Made by a program: the position numbers and the translations under genes | From: UBA1783 sp964449115 | GTDB lineage: Bacteria > Bacillota_I > Bacilli_A > Erysipelotrichales > Erysipelotrichaceae | Direction of reading: 5' to 3' | Length of the DNA: 39,084 nucleotides | Assembly: GCA_964449115.1 (NCBI GenBank) | Contig: CAYUXW010000015.1 | Coordinates: 1 to 39,084, forward strand | Notes under the pieces: model-generated | Databases searched by the model: none | Told to the model about the DNA's origin: nothing | What the model saw: the letters and a program-made list of their open reading frames with translations, nothing else | Shown here: positions 9,135 through 18,019 of the stretch, in pieces | Layout of the letters: each line of letters opens with the position of its first letter | Position numbering within the stretch: position 1 is the stretch's first letter

Positions 9135-10172
9135 ATGAGTGTAATTGCGGTATTATTTGGTGGACAATCAAGTGAACATCCTGTTTCATTGATGTCTGCG
9201 GCATCTGTTTTAAATAATCTTGATGAAAAATATACCAAATATATGGTAGGTATTACCACTGATGGCAAATGGTATCACTACACAGGAAGTGTTGATAAAA
9301 TTGAAAGCGGAAAATGGCAAGAAGATGAAAATAACCAGGAAGTAATTTTATCTGCCAGCAATATTCATCATGGCTTTTATAATTTAAAAACTCAAAAAAT
9401 TGATAGAGTGGATGCTATATTTCCAATTTTACATGGTAAATTTGGTGAAGATGGCTCAATTCAGGGTTTATGTTATTTAAGTGGAATACCTTGTATTTCT
9501 ACTAATATGACAAGCTGCGCTATTGCTATGGATAAGGAATTTACGCATATTATCTGTGAAGATGCTGGTATAAAAATGGCTAAATATCTTGTTTATAAAA
9601 AAGACAGCTGTCCTTGTTATGAAGAAATGTTTAAAGAAGTTGAAGAAAAATTACATTTGCCATGTTATGTAAAACCAGCCAGAGAGGGATCTTCTTTTGG
9701 TGCTCATAAAATTAAAAATTATGATGATTTTGTTAAATATGTTGATGATGCTTTTTCTTTTGATGATAAAATCCTGTTAGAAGAATTTATTGATGGTACA
9801 GAAGTTGGTTGTGGAGTTTTAGGAACAGATACAACGGGAGAAGTCTATGAAGTTGTTGTTGAAACAGAGATGTATGGATATGCTGAAAAATATGATGGCT
9901 ATAAAACAAAAATCTATGTCCCAGCTAAAAGCATTTCTAAAGATGTACAGCAGGAAGTAAATAGATTAGGCCTTAAGATTGCTAACATACTGGAATGTGA
10001 TGTCTTAGCCAGAGTTGACTTTTTCAACTCATCTAAAGGATTGATTTTCAATGAGGTTAATACAATTCCTGGCTTTACTTCGCACTCTTTATATCCAGCA
10101 ATGTTTAAAGCAGCAGGCATTGGCTATAAGGAATTAATAAATAAATTGATTGAATTAAAATTGAAGGATTGA
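9135..10172 (+). CDS. ddl: D-alanine--D-alanine ligase
   Basis: An ATP-grasp enzyme joining two D-Ala. Seen: FGGQSSEHPVSL at the N-terminus (substrate Glu and Ser), the ATP-grasp loop KPAREGSSFG near residue 180, LLEEFIDGTEVGCGVL, the active-site loop YGYAEKYDGYKTK, and the metal-binding FNEVNTIPGFT at the C-terminus. The loop keeps the Lys-Tyr pair found in D-Ala-D-Ala ligases. Length 345 is normal. Placed between murF and alr with 2-bp gaps on each side, consistent with translational coupling. Confidence 0.94.
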   Translation: MSVIAVLFGGQSSEHPVSLMSAASVLNNLDEKYTKYMVGITTDGKWYHYTGSVDKIESGKWQEDENNQEVILSASNIHHGFYNLKTQKIDRVDAIFPILHGKFGEDGSIQGLCYLSGIPCISTNMTSCAIAMDKEFTHIICEDAGIKMAKYLVYKKDSCPCYEEMFKEVEEKLHLPCYVKPAREGSSFGAHKIKNYDDFVKYVDDAFSFDDKILLEEFIDGTEVGCGVLGTDTTGEVYEVVVETEMYGYAEKYDGYKTKIYVPAKSISKDVQQEVNRLGLKIANILECDVLARVDFFNSSKGLIFNEVNTIPGFTSHSLYPAMFKAAGIGYKELINKLIELKLKD

Positions 10173-10174
10173 AA

Positions 10175-11299
10175 ATGAACAATAAGAGATGTTACAGAGA
10201 ACTCTCTAAAAGCAATTTTAGAGATAATTTAAAAGGATTAAAAAACATTTTACCTGAGCAAACCAATATTATTGGCATCGTCAAGGCGGACTATTATGGT
10301 CATGGAGCCTATAATCTGGCGATGATTATGAAAGAAGAAGGGGTAAAAGATTTTGCTGTGGCATCACTTTCAGAAGCGATAGAGCTTAGAAATGCTGGCT
10401 TGGATGATTCAATACTTATTTTAGGTTATGTAGGAGAAAATCAATGGCTTTTGGCTAAGGAATATGATTGTGTTATTTCAATTGTTGATTATACTCATGC
10501 CCTTAAGATGATTGAATTCTGTAAAGAAAATAACATTCAGCTTACTGTTGAGGTAAAAGTAGATACTGGAATGAATAGAATAGGGGTAAATGCCAAATTA
10601 AGTAAAGAACAATTAAAGACTATCTATGACAGTCCTTATCTTTTAGTTAATGGAACCTATTCTCATTTATGCAGATCAGATAGTTTTGATGAGAGTGACA
10701 GAGAGTTTACCTATAGGCAAAAGGAATTGTTTGATGATTTTTTTAGCAGAGTAAAGAGCCTTGGATTAAAAACTGGCAGAACCCATTTGTGTGCCAGTGC
10801 TGGTATCTTGAATTATCCAGAATTTGTTTATGATTATGTCAGACCTGGATTTATGCTGTTAGGCTTTGATGTTGGCTTGGTGGAAAACAAGTATGAAAGA
10901 AAACCGGTCATGTCCTGGATCAGTCAGGTTGAAATGGTAAAAACAATTAAAGCTGATGAAGGCATAAGTTATGGACATATTTTTGTTAGTGACAAAGAAA
11001 GAAAAATTGCCAGCTTATCAGTTGGTTATGGTGATGGTTATCCAAGAAGACTTTCTAATAAAGGATATGTGTTAATAAATGGTCAAAAAGCTAATATAGT
11101 AGGCAGGATATGTATGGATCAGATGATGGTTGATGTAACAGATATAAAAGAAGTAAAAGCTGAGGATAAAGTTGTCTTGATTGGTAAAAGCGGTAGTCTG
11201 GAAATCAACTTCAACGAACTTGCTGATCTATCTGAAACAATTGTTGATGAAATTGTATGTAATATCAGTTCAAGAGTTGAAAAATATTTTGTTGATTAG
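10175..11299 (+). CDS. alr: Alanine racemase
   Basis: A PLP enzyme that interconverts L- and D-Ala and supplies ddl next door. The PLP lysine is in IVKADYYGHGAY (usual form VVKANAYGHG). Other family blocks are VDTGMNRIG, HLCASAGIL (equivalent of the HxANSA motif), VRPGFMLLGF, the catalytic-Tyr region ISYGHIF, VGYGDGYPR and GRICMDQMMVDVT. The frame opens at a TTG (10169), but ATG 10175 is correctly spaced from AAGGA (10164-10168). 374 residues. Confidence 0.95.
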   Translation: MNNKRCYRELSKSNFRDNLKGLKNILPEQTNIIGIVKADYYGHGAYNLAMIMKEEGVKDFAVASLSEAIELRNAGLDDSILILGYVGENQWLLAKEYDCVISIVDYTHALKMIEFCKENNIQLTVEVKVDTGMNRIGVNAKLSKEQLKTIYDSPYLLVNGTYSHLCRSDSFDESDREFTYRQKELFDDFFSRVKSLGLKTGRTHLCASAGILNYPEFVYDYVRPGFMLLGFDVGLVENKYERKPVMSWISQVEMVKTIKADEGISYGHIFVSDKERKIASLSVGYGDGYPRRLSNKGYVLINGQKANIVGRICMDQMMVDVTDIKEVKAEDKVVLIGKSGSLEINFNELADLSETIVDEIVCNISSRVEKYFVD

Positions 11300-11307
11300 G
11301 AGAAGTT

Positions 11308-11862
11308 ATGAAAAGTAAATATGGAGAAATAACAATTATTAACAATACAACATTTAAAGATAAATATAATCGTTTAATTCTGCTGGATAAAGCAACAAAA
11401 AAGACTTATTTTATAGAAGATGTTGAGCAAAAAATGTATAGATTTTTAGATTCTAGAGTACTGATTGTGATTCTGGTCTTTGTCCTTGCTACGTCAGTTT
11501 GGGATTTACTAACATCTTTAATTGTCAGTACTTTGCTATTTTTGGCTTTTGAAATTTATTTTCGTAAGTTCTTTATTCCTAATCTTCGTGAAGCAAAAGA
11601 TTTTCCTGTTCCTGAAAAAGTTACAAGAATTAGTCAATTAAGTAAAAAAGATAGCAAGATATTATTATTAATGTTAATATTATCTTTGCTTTTACCAGTG
11701 CTTATGGTTTATTATGTTCTAGAGCAAACAGCTAACTTCGCAAATTTCTCGTTTGAGAATATTAATATGACTTCACTGGTTCTTGGTTCGACTGTGATAG
11801 GACTGTTTAGTTTGTATATAGCTGTCTGCTGCTTTATAGCATTGTTAAAAAAGAAAAAATAG
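11308..11862 (+). CDS. Small integral membrane protein of unknown function
   Basis: 184 residues. About 50 polar N-terminal residues are followed by roughly four hydrophobic helices: VLIVILVFVLATSVWDLL, SLIVSTLLFLAFEIYF, ILLLMLILSLLLPVLMVYYV and a C-terminal LGLFSLYIAVCC-like segment starting near SLVLGSTVIG, ending in KKKK. I do not recognise a family. It has a good ribosome binding site (AGGAG) 9 bp after alr and belongs to the same transcription unit, so a cell-envelope role is possible but unproven. Confidence 0.75.
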   Translation: MKSKYGEITIINNTTFKDKYNRLILLDKATKKTYFIEDVEQKMYRFLDSRVLIVILVFVLATSVWDLLTSLIVSTLLFLAFEIYFRKFFIPNLREAKDFPVPEKVTRISQLSKKDSKILLLMLILSLLLPVLMVYYVLEQTANFANFSFENINMTSLVLGSTVIGLFSLYIAVCCFIALLKKKK

Positions 11863-11874
11863 GGGGAAAAGAAA

Positions 11875-12126
11875 ATGTTAGAATTCAAATATGATGTTCA
11901 ATTATTAATTTCAGGAGAAAACCTGGATGAAGATGCAATTAGTGACTACTTTATCGAAAACTTTAGTGGTGACAGCTTATTGGCAGTCGGAGATGATGAG
12001 TTAATAAAGATTCATTATCATACAAATGAACCTTGGATGGTATTGGAATATTGCGCTACATTAGGTGAAATTTTTGATGTGATTATTGAAAACATGGAAA
12101 GACAGGCTAAAGGATTAAAAGGTTAG
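11875..12126 (+). CDS. Stand-alone FakA/YloV-type middle domain, 83 residues
   Basis: The stretch YDVQLLISGENLDEDAISD, then GDSLLAVGDDELIKIHYHTN and VLEYCATLGEIFDVIIENM, matches the pattern of the central domain of the fatty-acid kinase FakA/YloV (DAK1_2-type), where a GDS-(V/A)-x-D-(D)-ELVKVHxHT segment is typical. In FakA this domain sits between an N-terminal DhaL-like kinase and a C-terminal domain, neither of which is present here. The start has its own GGGGGAAAAGAAA site, and the ORF ends cleanly inside the stem of a terminator, so it looks like an intended small protein rather than debris. Function unknown; an adaptor or ligand-binding role is a guess. Confidence 0.7.
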   Translation: MLEFKYDVQLLISGENLDEDAISDYFIENFSGDSLLAVGDDELIKIHYHTNEPWMVLEYCATLGEIFDVIIENMERQAKGLKG

Positions 12127-12140
12127 AAATAACCTTTTTT
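12117..12140 (+). terminator. Intrinsic terminator of the cell-wall operon
   Basis: Stem AAAAGGTTA (12117-12125) / TAACCTTTT (12130-12138) with a GAAA tetraloop and a T run through 12140. The stop codon of the preceding ORF lies inside it. Confidence 0.75.
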
Positions 12141-12169
12141 ATAAAGTATTTATCATTGGAGGGAAAAAA

Positions 12170-12982
12170 ATGACTGAATGTAATAATGATTGTTCATCTT
12201 GTTCATTAGACTGTTCACAAAGAGATTTAAGAGTTAAAGCTAATCAATATAGTAATATTAAAAAAGTTATTGGTGTCATTTCAGGTAAAGGTGGAGTAGG
12301 CAAATCAATAGTAGCTTCACTTTTAGCCAGCGCTATGAACCTGAAAGGATATAAAGTTGGAATTTTGGATGCTGATGTTACAGGTCCTTCAATTCCACAG
12401 GCTTTTGGTATTGATGGCTTTTTATATAGTGATGGTAAAAATATTCTTCCTTTACAGACTGAAAAAGGAATAAAGCTTGTTTCTACCAACTTGATATTGG
12501 AAGAGAAAGGTCAACCAGTTTTATGGCGTGGAGCTTTGATTACTTCACTGGTTAAACAGTTCTATACTGAAGTTATCTGGGGGGATATTGATTATCTGTT
12601 TGTCGACTTACCTCCAGGAACAGGAGATGTCCCTTTAACAGTTATGCAATCACTGCCACTGGACGGTGTTATTATTGTTTCAACTCCTCAGCAGCTGGTT
12701 AGTATGATTGTTGAAAAAGCTGTTAGAATGGCTCAAATGATGAAAGTTAGAATTTTAGGTTTAGTAGAAAATATGAGTTATGTTGTCTGTGATGATTGCG
12801 GTAAACATGTTTCATTATTTGGTGATAGTAACACTGATGAGTTAGCTAAACAGTTTAATTTGACGATGTTAGCTAGATTACCATTGGATCCAGCTTTAGC
12901 TAAAGCGGTGGATAGTGGCAATATTGAGCACTGTACTGTTAAAGATCTAGACTATTTAACAGAAGTATTGGAACACTTATAA
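12170..12982 (+). CDS. Mrp/NBP35-family P-loop ATPase (iron-sulfur carrier)
   Basis: A cytoplasmic ATPase of the Mrp/ApbC group that carries and transfers Fe-S clusters. The deviant Walker A GVISGKGGVGKS is near residue 37, followed by LDADVTGPSIP and the LPPGTGD box. An N-terminal Cys cluster C4-x3-C8-x2-C11-x3-C15 resembles the NBP35-type extension common in anaerobic Firmicutes, and a second CxxC (CDDCGKH) near residue 205 is the usual cluster-bridging site. 270 residues. The start is preceded by GGAGGGAAAAAA. Flanked by terminators on both sides, so probably monocistronic. Confidence 0.92.
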   Translation: MTECNNDCSSCSLDCSQRDLRVKANQYSNIKKVIGVISGKGGVGKSIVASLLASAMNLKGYKVGILDADVTGPSIPQAFGIDGFLYSDGKNILPLQTEKGIKLVSTNLILEEKGQPVLWRGALITSLVKQFYTEVIWGDIDYLFVDLPPGTGDVPLTVMQSLPLDGVIIVSTPQQLVSMIVEKAVRMAQMMKVRILGLVENMSYVVCDDCGKHVSLFGDSNTDELAKQFNLTMLARLPLDPALAKAVDSGNIEHCTVKDLDYLTEVLEHL

Positions 12983-12983
12983 A

Positions 12984-13013
12984 AAGAAGGAAAATTATCC
13001 TTCTTATTTTTTT
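12984..13013 (+). terminator. Intrinsic terminator of the Mrp gene
   Basis: AAGAAGGA (12984-12991) pairs with TCCTTCTT (12998-13005) over loop AAATTA, followed by ATTTTTTT. Confidence 0.85.
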
Positions 13014-13030
13014 ACATTGCTGACCAATAA

Positions 13031-13061
13031 AAAAAGGAAGTTGTTATTGACGACTTCCTTT
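13031..13061 (-). terminator. Terminator of the minus-strand surface-protein gene
   Basis: Stem AAAGGAAGT (13033-13041) / ACTTCCTTT (13053-13061), extendable inward with G-T wobbles. On the minus strand it is followed by TTTTTTATTGG. It contains the stop codon (13044-13046) of the gene it ends. Confidence 0.75.
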
Positions 13062-14102
13062 GTAGATTAATGTTCCTCCAACACCTATTCCAACAAGTGA
13101 AATAGCTATCAAAACGATTACAATAATCATTTGACTGTTTTCAATTCCGGCTAATGGACCACCATTAGAAGTGCCATCAAAACCTGGGTCAACTGGAAGA
13201 TTTGGATCAGTAATATTTGGATCAACATTTGTACTGTCATAGTTAGCCTGTCTAATAATTGTTAAGACATAACTATTGTTGCTTCCATCTTCAGCAGTAA
13301 CTGTAATAACAATCTGATTGTTTACTTCATCTTGGATTACGACAGTTGATCTTTCATCTTCTTTTGTATAATTGATTTTTAATTCGGTTTTATCATTTAT
13401 GATTACTTTGTAAGCATTGGTAAGTTTATTGAAAACAGGAGATACTGTTCCATCTTCCACTTCAATATTCTTCAAGTAGCAGTTCTTGCTAAGTTGTTTG
13501 ACTACTTTGATAGAATGAGAAGCATTTTCAAAAGTGATAGTTCTTTTCTTTTCGACTTCTTCCTCAACAATTTCGTAAATAGGTTCTGGTATTGTGACAT
13601 CTTCACCGTTGTTTTGAGCTATTTTAGCTGCATCAATTTCAGCTTGGTTAGTTATAACTGTTTTTTCTGTTTTTTCAATTTCAGTTACTTCGGATGTTAC
13701 CGAACTGGAAGAGACAACAGTAGTAGTTTCTAAAGAACCATGAACTATGAAGGTTATTTCAAATAACAATCTGTCAGAATCGATAGGATCGTTAGCTTTT
13801 GCTGTTCCCTCAAAACTTATTGTTCCAGCTTTTGAAAAGTCAACTTTAAAATCCCAACCATCCAGATTATCTGAAACCTTAACATCAAAAACTGCTAACA
13901 CAGATTTGTCGTAATTGATTTGTCCTTTGATGTTTTTAACGCCAGTTTGAGTGTTGGCGTTTACTTCAACAAAAGCTAAACCATCACAGATAGTATTGGT
14001 TGATCCATTCATAGTAATAACAGCTGAATCATTTGCAGCACTGACAGTTAATAAACTGATGCTGCATAATATTGATAATAAAATTAATACAATTTTTTTC
14101 AT
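13044..14102 (-). CDS. Membrane-anchored surface protein with cohesin-like and cadherin-like domains
   Basis: A signal peptide (MKKIVLILLSILCSISLL, cleavage near VSAAND) exports it. Residues ~28-125 resemble a cohesin-type fold: INYDKSVLAVFDVKVS and GTISFEGTAKAN, then a DRLLFEITFIV strand. A polar, charged linker (~125-190) follows. Residues ~205-285 carry the pattern of a cadherin-like beta-sandwich (PF12733 type): LKNIEVEDGTVSPVFN, then ITVTAEDGSNNSYVLTI. A proline-rich linker leads to a C-terminal transmembrane helix (MIIVIVLIAISLVGIGVGG) and a short basic tail. No LPxTG is seen, so anchoring is by the helix. Likely adhesive or scaffolding, with partner unknown. 43 bp downstream of ygiQ on the same strand, with GGAG before the start. 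Confidence 0.8.
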   Translation of the reverse strand: MKKIVLILLSILCSISLLTVSAANDSAVITMNGSTNTICDGLAFVEVNANTQTGVKNIKGQINYDKSVLAVFDVKVSDNLDGWDFKVDFSKAGTISFEGTAKANDPIDSDRLLFEITFIVHGSLETTTVVSSSSVTSEVTEIEKTEKTVITNQAEIDAAKIAQNNGEDVTIPEPIYEIVEEEVEKKRTITFENASHSIKVVKQLSKNCYLKNIEVEDGTVSPVFNKLTNAYKVIINDKTELKINYTKEDERSTVVIQDEVNNQIVITVTAEDGSNNSYVLTIIRQANYDSTNVDPNITDPNLPVDPGFDGTSNGGPLAGIENSQMIIVIVLIAISLVGIGVGGTLIYKGSRQ

Positions 14103-14145
14103 TTCACCACTCCAATTATTATAATATCACTAATAATTTGATTGC

Positions 14146-15933
14146 TCAAGCATTGCTTTTTCTGGGTTTGATTAAACAATCTGGTCCATAGCCAATTAAA
14201 TCTTTTCTATTGGCTAAAATCAAAGCCTTATAGACCAGATTATAGTTTTGAGGGAAGCTGTATTGCATTAAAGCTCTTTGCATTTTCTTTTTTTCAGGGT
14301 CTTTTTCTACAAATACTTCTTCCATTGTATCAGGGTTTAAACCCGTGTAATACATACAGGTTGATTTAGTTGCTGGGGTAGGATAGAAATCCTGAACCTG
14401 TAGAGGAATGTGTTTTATTTCTTTTAAATAAATGGCTAACTCTATAGCACTATTTAAATCGCTTCCTGGATGAGAAGAGATAAAATACGGAACAATGAAC
14501 TGGTTTTTGTTATATTGCCTATTTAATTCTTCAAATTTTTCTACAAATTGCAAATATACTTCCTTGGCAGGCTTGCCCATTAAATTTAAGACTTTAGGAT
14601 CAATATGTTCAGGAGCAACTCGCAGTTGTCCTGAAATATGATGCTGGACCAGCTGTCTAAAAAATGAATCATCCTTATCATAAATCAGATAATCATACCT
14701 GATGCCACTTCTGATGAATACTTTTTTAACTTCCGGTATTTCAGCGACAGCCTTAAGAATTTCTAAATATTCACTATGATCAACATTTAAATTACGACAC
14801 ACTTTTGGTGAGAGGCAGTTTTTGTAAGGGCAGACACCATTATTAAGACTTTGTTTACAGCTTGGCTGATAGAAGTTAGCTGTTGGTCCACCTATATCAT
14901 TGATATAACCTTTGAAATCTTCGTATTGAGTTAGTAATTTAGCTTCTTCAACAATTGATTGTCTGCTTCTGGAAGAAATGGTTCTTCCCTGATGATTTGT
15001 CAAAGCGCAAAATGAACATGAACCAAAGCAACCACGAGAAGAAGTAATCGAAAATTTAACTTCCTCAATAGCTGGCACATGTTTATAAGTTGGATGGAAA
15101 GTACGCTTATATGGTAAAGCATAGGTATCATCCATTCTTTGTCGGCTGATAGGATAATCGGGCTCGTTTTGAACAATATACCAACCCTGATAGGTTTCAA
15201 CTAATTTTTTAGCTCTTATAGCATCTGTGTTAGCTGCCTGGATTTTAAAGCTTTCTGCATATTTTCTTTTATCAGTACTGATTTCTTCATATGTAGGTAA
15301 AAGAATATAGTCAGAAACATTATCCAGTGATTTAGTTTTATAACAGGTACCTCTTAAATAAGTTAAATACTTTACTTCAATACCGGCATTTAAGCTGTCA
15401 GCTACTTCAATGATACTGTTTTCTCCCATACCATATAGAAGTAAATCGGCTTGAGAATCGATAAGAATTGAATTTCTTACCTTATCATCCCAGTAATCAT
15501 AATGTGCCAATCGACGTAAAGAGGCTTCTATACCTCCGATAATAATGGCACTGTCAGGGAATAGCTGTTTAATCTTTTGACAATAGACAATCGTTGCTCG
15601 ATCTGGTCTTTTTCCCATAATTCCCTGATCAGTATAGTTATCTTTTCTTCTTCTTTTTTTATTGACAGTATAGTGATTGACCATAGAATCAATATTGCCA
15701 GCTGTTACAAGAAAGCCAAGTCTGGGTTTACCGAATTGCAAGAAGTCTTCATTATTTCTCCAGTCAGGCTGGGACAAGATAACAACTTTATAGCCAAAGG
15801 CTTCCAAGGTTCGCGAAATAATGGCTGCGCCAAAAGAAGGATGGTCAACATATGCATCACCAATTACATAGACAAAATCTGGTTGCTTCCAACCTCTTTC
15901 TAACATTTCTTTTCTGTTTGTCGGCAAAAACAT
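14146..15933 (-). CDS. ygiQ: YgiQ family radical SAM protein
   Basis: A radical SAM enzyme of the UPF0313/YgiQ family with no settled reaction. The N-terminus FLPTNRKEMLERGWKQPDFV, the segment GDAYVDHPSFG and the RPDRATIVYCQKIK region are family hallmarks. The 4Fe-4S binding CFGSCSFC (CxxxCxxC) lies near residue 305, with the typical GGPTANFY and Cys-rich CPYKNCLSPKVC after it, and DFYPTPATKST towards the C-terminus. The second ATG (15931-15933) is preferred over the first (15937-15939) because AGGAG is correctly spaced only for it; the product is 595 residues. No terminator is visible after it, so read-through into the surface-protein gene is possible. Confidence 0.93.
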   Translation of the reverse strand: MFLPTNRKEMLERGWKQPDFVYVIGDAYVDHPSFGAAIISRTLEAFGYKVVILSQPDWRNNEDFLQFGKPRLGFLVTAGNIDSMVNHYTVNKKRRRKDNYTDQGIMGKRPDRATIVYCQKIKQLFPDSAIIIGGIEASLRRLAHYDYWDDKVRNSILIDSQADLLLYGMGENSIIEVADSLNAGIEVKYLTYLRGTCYKTKSLDNVSDYILLPTYEEISTDKRKYAESFKIQAANTDAIRAKKLVETYQGWYIVQNEPDYPISRQRMDDTYALPYKRTFHPTYKHVPAIEEVKFSITSSRGCFGSCSFCALTNHQGRTISSRSRQSIVEEAKLLTQYEDFKGYINDIGGPTANFYQPSCKQSLNNGVCPYKNCLSPKVCRNLNVDHSEYLEILKAVAEIPEVKKVFIRSGIRYDYLIYDKDDSFFRQLVQHHISGQLRVAPEHIDPKVLNLMGKPAKEVYLQFVEKFEELNRQYNKNQFIVPYFISSHPGSDLNSAIELAIYLKEIKHIPLQVQDFYPTPATKSTCMYYTGLNPDTMEEVFVEKDPEKKKMQRALMQYSFPQNYNLVYKALILANRKDLIGYGPDCLIKPRKSNA

Positions 15934-16039
15934 AAGCATTCTCCTATAGGGATATTATACTTTACTTTTACTGCATTTTAAATAAAGACATTTTATAGTT
16001 TAAATGTGATAAAATTAAACTAATAAAGGAGCAGATAAT

Positions 16040-17518
16040 ATGAGCAGATACATACTAGCAATCGATCAGGGGACAACCTCTTCAAGAGCGATGATTATTG
16101 ATGATAATTTACAGATTATTTCTATCAGTCAGCAGGAAGTGGCTAATACTTTTCCTAAGCCTGGATGGGTTCAGATGTCAGCATCTGAAATATGGACTTC
16201 AGTCCAATATGTATGTCTAAATGCGATTGAAAAAGCAAAGATAGATGTTAAAGATATTAAAGCTATCGGTATTACCAATCAAAGAGAAACGACAATTGTC
16301 TGGGATAAAAAGACAGGACTACCAGTTCATGATGCTTTAGTATGGCAATCAAGACAGACAAATGAACTTTGTGAGAAGGTTGTTAGAGCAGGTTACACTG
16401 ATACAATCAAACGTTTGACCGGTTTACCAATTGATCCATATTTTTCCAGCAGTAAAATCAGATGGATTTTAGATAATATTGAAAATGGACAGAAAAGAGC
16501 TGAAAATGGAGAGTTGTTATTTGGTACAGTGGACAGCTGGTTAGTTTATAAACTTACCAATGGTAATGTTCATATTACTGATGTAACCAACGCTTCCAGA
16601 ACGATGCTGATGAATCTGGATACTTTACAGTGGGATAAAGAACTGTTAGATATTTGGAACGTACCTGAATGTATGTTACCTGAAATAAGAGATTCCAGTG
16701 AAGTTTATGGTTACACCCACTTATTTGGTACTGAAATGCCAATTGCGGCCTGTGTGGGTGATCAGCAAAGTGCTTTATTTGGTCAAATGTGCTTTGAAAG
16801 GGGACAATGTAAGAACACCTATGGAACAGGTTGTTTTCTACTTTTTAATACCGGAGATAAAAGAGTTGAATCCAAAAATGGTTTGGTAACAACGGTTGGC
16901 TGGAAAATAAAAGATGAAATTGTCTACGCTTTAGAAGGTTCAGTATTTGTAGCTGGAGCAGCTATTCAGTGGCTCAGAGATGGCTTAAAAGTAATTGAAA
17001 AAGCTTCACAGACAGAAAGGATAGCCTATGAACTGGAAAGCAGTGATGGGGTTTATGTAGTACCGGCCTTTACAGGATTAGGGGCTCCTTACTGGGATCA
17101 AAATGCCAAAGGAGCAATGTTTGGTTTAACCAGGGGTACAACCACAAATCATATAATCAGAGCTACTTTAGAATCGCTGGCTTACCAAAGTTATGATTTA
17201 ATTGAAGCAATGCAGCAGGATACCGGCCTTACTATCAACTCATTGCAAGTTGATGGTGGAGCTTGCAAGAACAACTACTTGATGCAGTTTCAATCAGATT
17301 TGTTACAGACAAGAATAGTCAGACCAGTCAATTTTGAAACTACAGCCCTGGGAGCTGCAATGCTGGCAGGACTGGCAACTGATATCTTTGCTAATAAAAA
17401 AGATTTAATTGACAAGTACAAAGTGGAACAGAAGTTTGAACCGTATTTAAATTCAATGCAGGTTCAAAAATTAATACAAGGATGGAAAAAGGCTATTAAG
17501 GCGACAATGGAATTTTAG
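16040..17518 (+). CDS. glpK: Glycerol kinase
   Basis: Phosphorylates glycerol to glycerol-3-phosphate with ATP. FGGY-family features: LAIDQGTTSSRA at the N-terminus, the substrate loop TNQRETTIVW, DSWLVYKLT, CVGDQQSALFGQ, NTYGTGCF, ALEGSVFVAGAAIQWLRDG, and the nucleotide-binding VDGGACKNN near the C-terminus. Length 492 is normal. His227 in YTHLFG occupies about the place of the His that HPr (PTS) phosphorylates to activate Firmicute GlpK, so PTS control is plausible (inference). The ribosome binding site is AAAGGAGCAG. No glpF or glpO/D is adjacent; a small acidic gene follows after 10 bp. Confidence 0.97.
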   Translation: MSRYILAIDQGTTSSRAMIIDDNLQIISISQQEVANTFPKPGWVQMSASEIWTSVQYVCLNAIEKAKIDVKDIKAIGITNQRETTIVWDKKTGLPVHDALVWQSRQTNELCEKVVRAGYTDTIKRLTGLPIDPYFSSSKIRWILDNIENGQKRAENGELLFGTVDSWLVYKLTNGNVHITDVTNASRTMLMNLDTLQWDKELLDIWNVPECMLPEIRDSSEVYGYTHLFGTEMPIAACVGDQQSALFGQMCFERGQCKNTYGTGCFLLFNTGDKRVESKNGLVTTVGWKIKDEIVYALEGSVFVAGAAIQWLRDGLKVIEKASQTERIAYELESSDGVYVVPAFTGLGAPYWDQNAKGAMFGLTRGTTTNHIIRATLESLAYQSYDLIEAMQQDTGLTINSLQVDGGACKNNYLMQFQSDLLQTRIVRPVNFETTALGAAMLAGLATDIFANKKDLIDKYKVEQKFEPYLNSMQVQKLIQGWKKAIKATMEF

Positions 17519-17528
17519 GAGTAAGTTA

Positions 17529-17957
17529 ATGAAATTTGAAAAACTGAAAAAAGAATTACAGGATATTCTGGCTCATTACAGTCAAGCGATAGGAATGGTT
17601 GATGAGGAAAGTAACACTTTTCTTGGGCAATTCAATGAAGAGTTAGAGTGTGATGGTTATTTTAAATTAGTAGAATTAATAGAAAAATCTCATAATGAAT
17701 GTCATCTATTTATCTATAATAATGTTCCTGAAGATTATTGGCAAAAAGATGAAGAAGAACTGATTGATGAAGAGTGTTGTCATAATCATGATAAATGCCT
17801 TGCTGATGATTGGCAAAATGATGAAAAGGAGCTCTATGATTATGTTGATGAAGACAGCTATGGTTATCATCAAAAAAAGACAGTAAAAAATTATGGTTGC
17901 TTTTATGATGATGAAGACTATAGTCATACTGATATCAATGAAGAAATCATTGATTGA
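17529..17957 (+). CDS. Small, strongly acidic protein with an internal duplication
   Basis: 142 residues, no recognised family. The first ~65 residues look helical and globular. The rest is rich in Asp, Glu, Tyr and His and includes CCHNHDKC. Two segments are similar, WQKDEEELIDE and WQNDEKELYDYVDE, suggesting a duplication of about 22 residues. There is no signal peptide and no membrane helix. It has its own AGGAG and starts 10 bp after glpK, so it is co-expressed with glycerol kinase. The His/Cys/Asp content would suit metal binding, but this is only a guess. A short region follows before the -10 of the riboswitch transcript. Confidence 0.7.
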   Translation: MKFEKLKKELQDILAHYSQAIGMVDEESNTFLGQFNEELECDGYFKLVELIEKSHNECHLFIYNNVPEDYWQKDEEELIDEECCHNHDKCLADDWQNDEKELYDYVDEDSYGYHQKKTVKNYGCFYDDEDYSHTDINEEIID

Positions 17958-18005
17958 AAGATAAAAAATCGCAAGAAATAAATCACAATTTAAAAAATAT
18001 TGTAG

Positions 18006-18011
18006 TATAAT
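18006..18011 (+). promoter_or_regulatory. -10 box of the SAM riboswitch transcript
   Basis: A perfect TATAAT sits 9 nt before the first base of the riboswitch P1 stem, the right place for a -10. The -35 region (about 17983-17989) is weak. Confidence 0.55.
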
Positions 18012-18019
18012 AAAAACAC

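Noticed and set aside
9780..9960. Possible glycopeptide-resistance (Van-type) ligase because of the EKYDGYKTKIYVPA loop
   Set aside because: The Lys-Tyr pair typical of D-Ala-D-Ala ligases is kept, the gene sits between murF and alr, and no vanX/vanT/vanS-like gene is present. Ordinary ddl is the simpler call.
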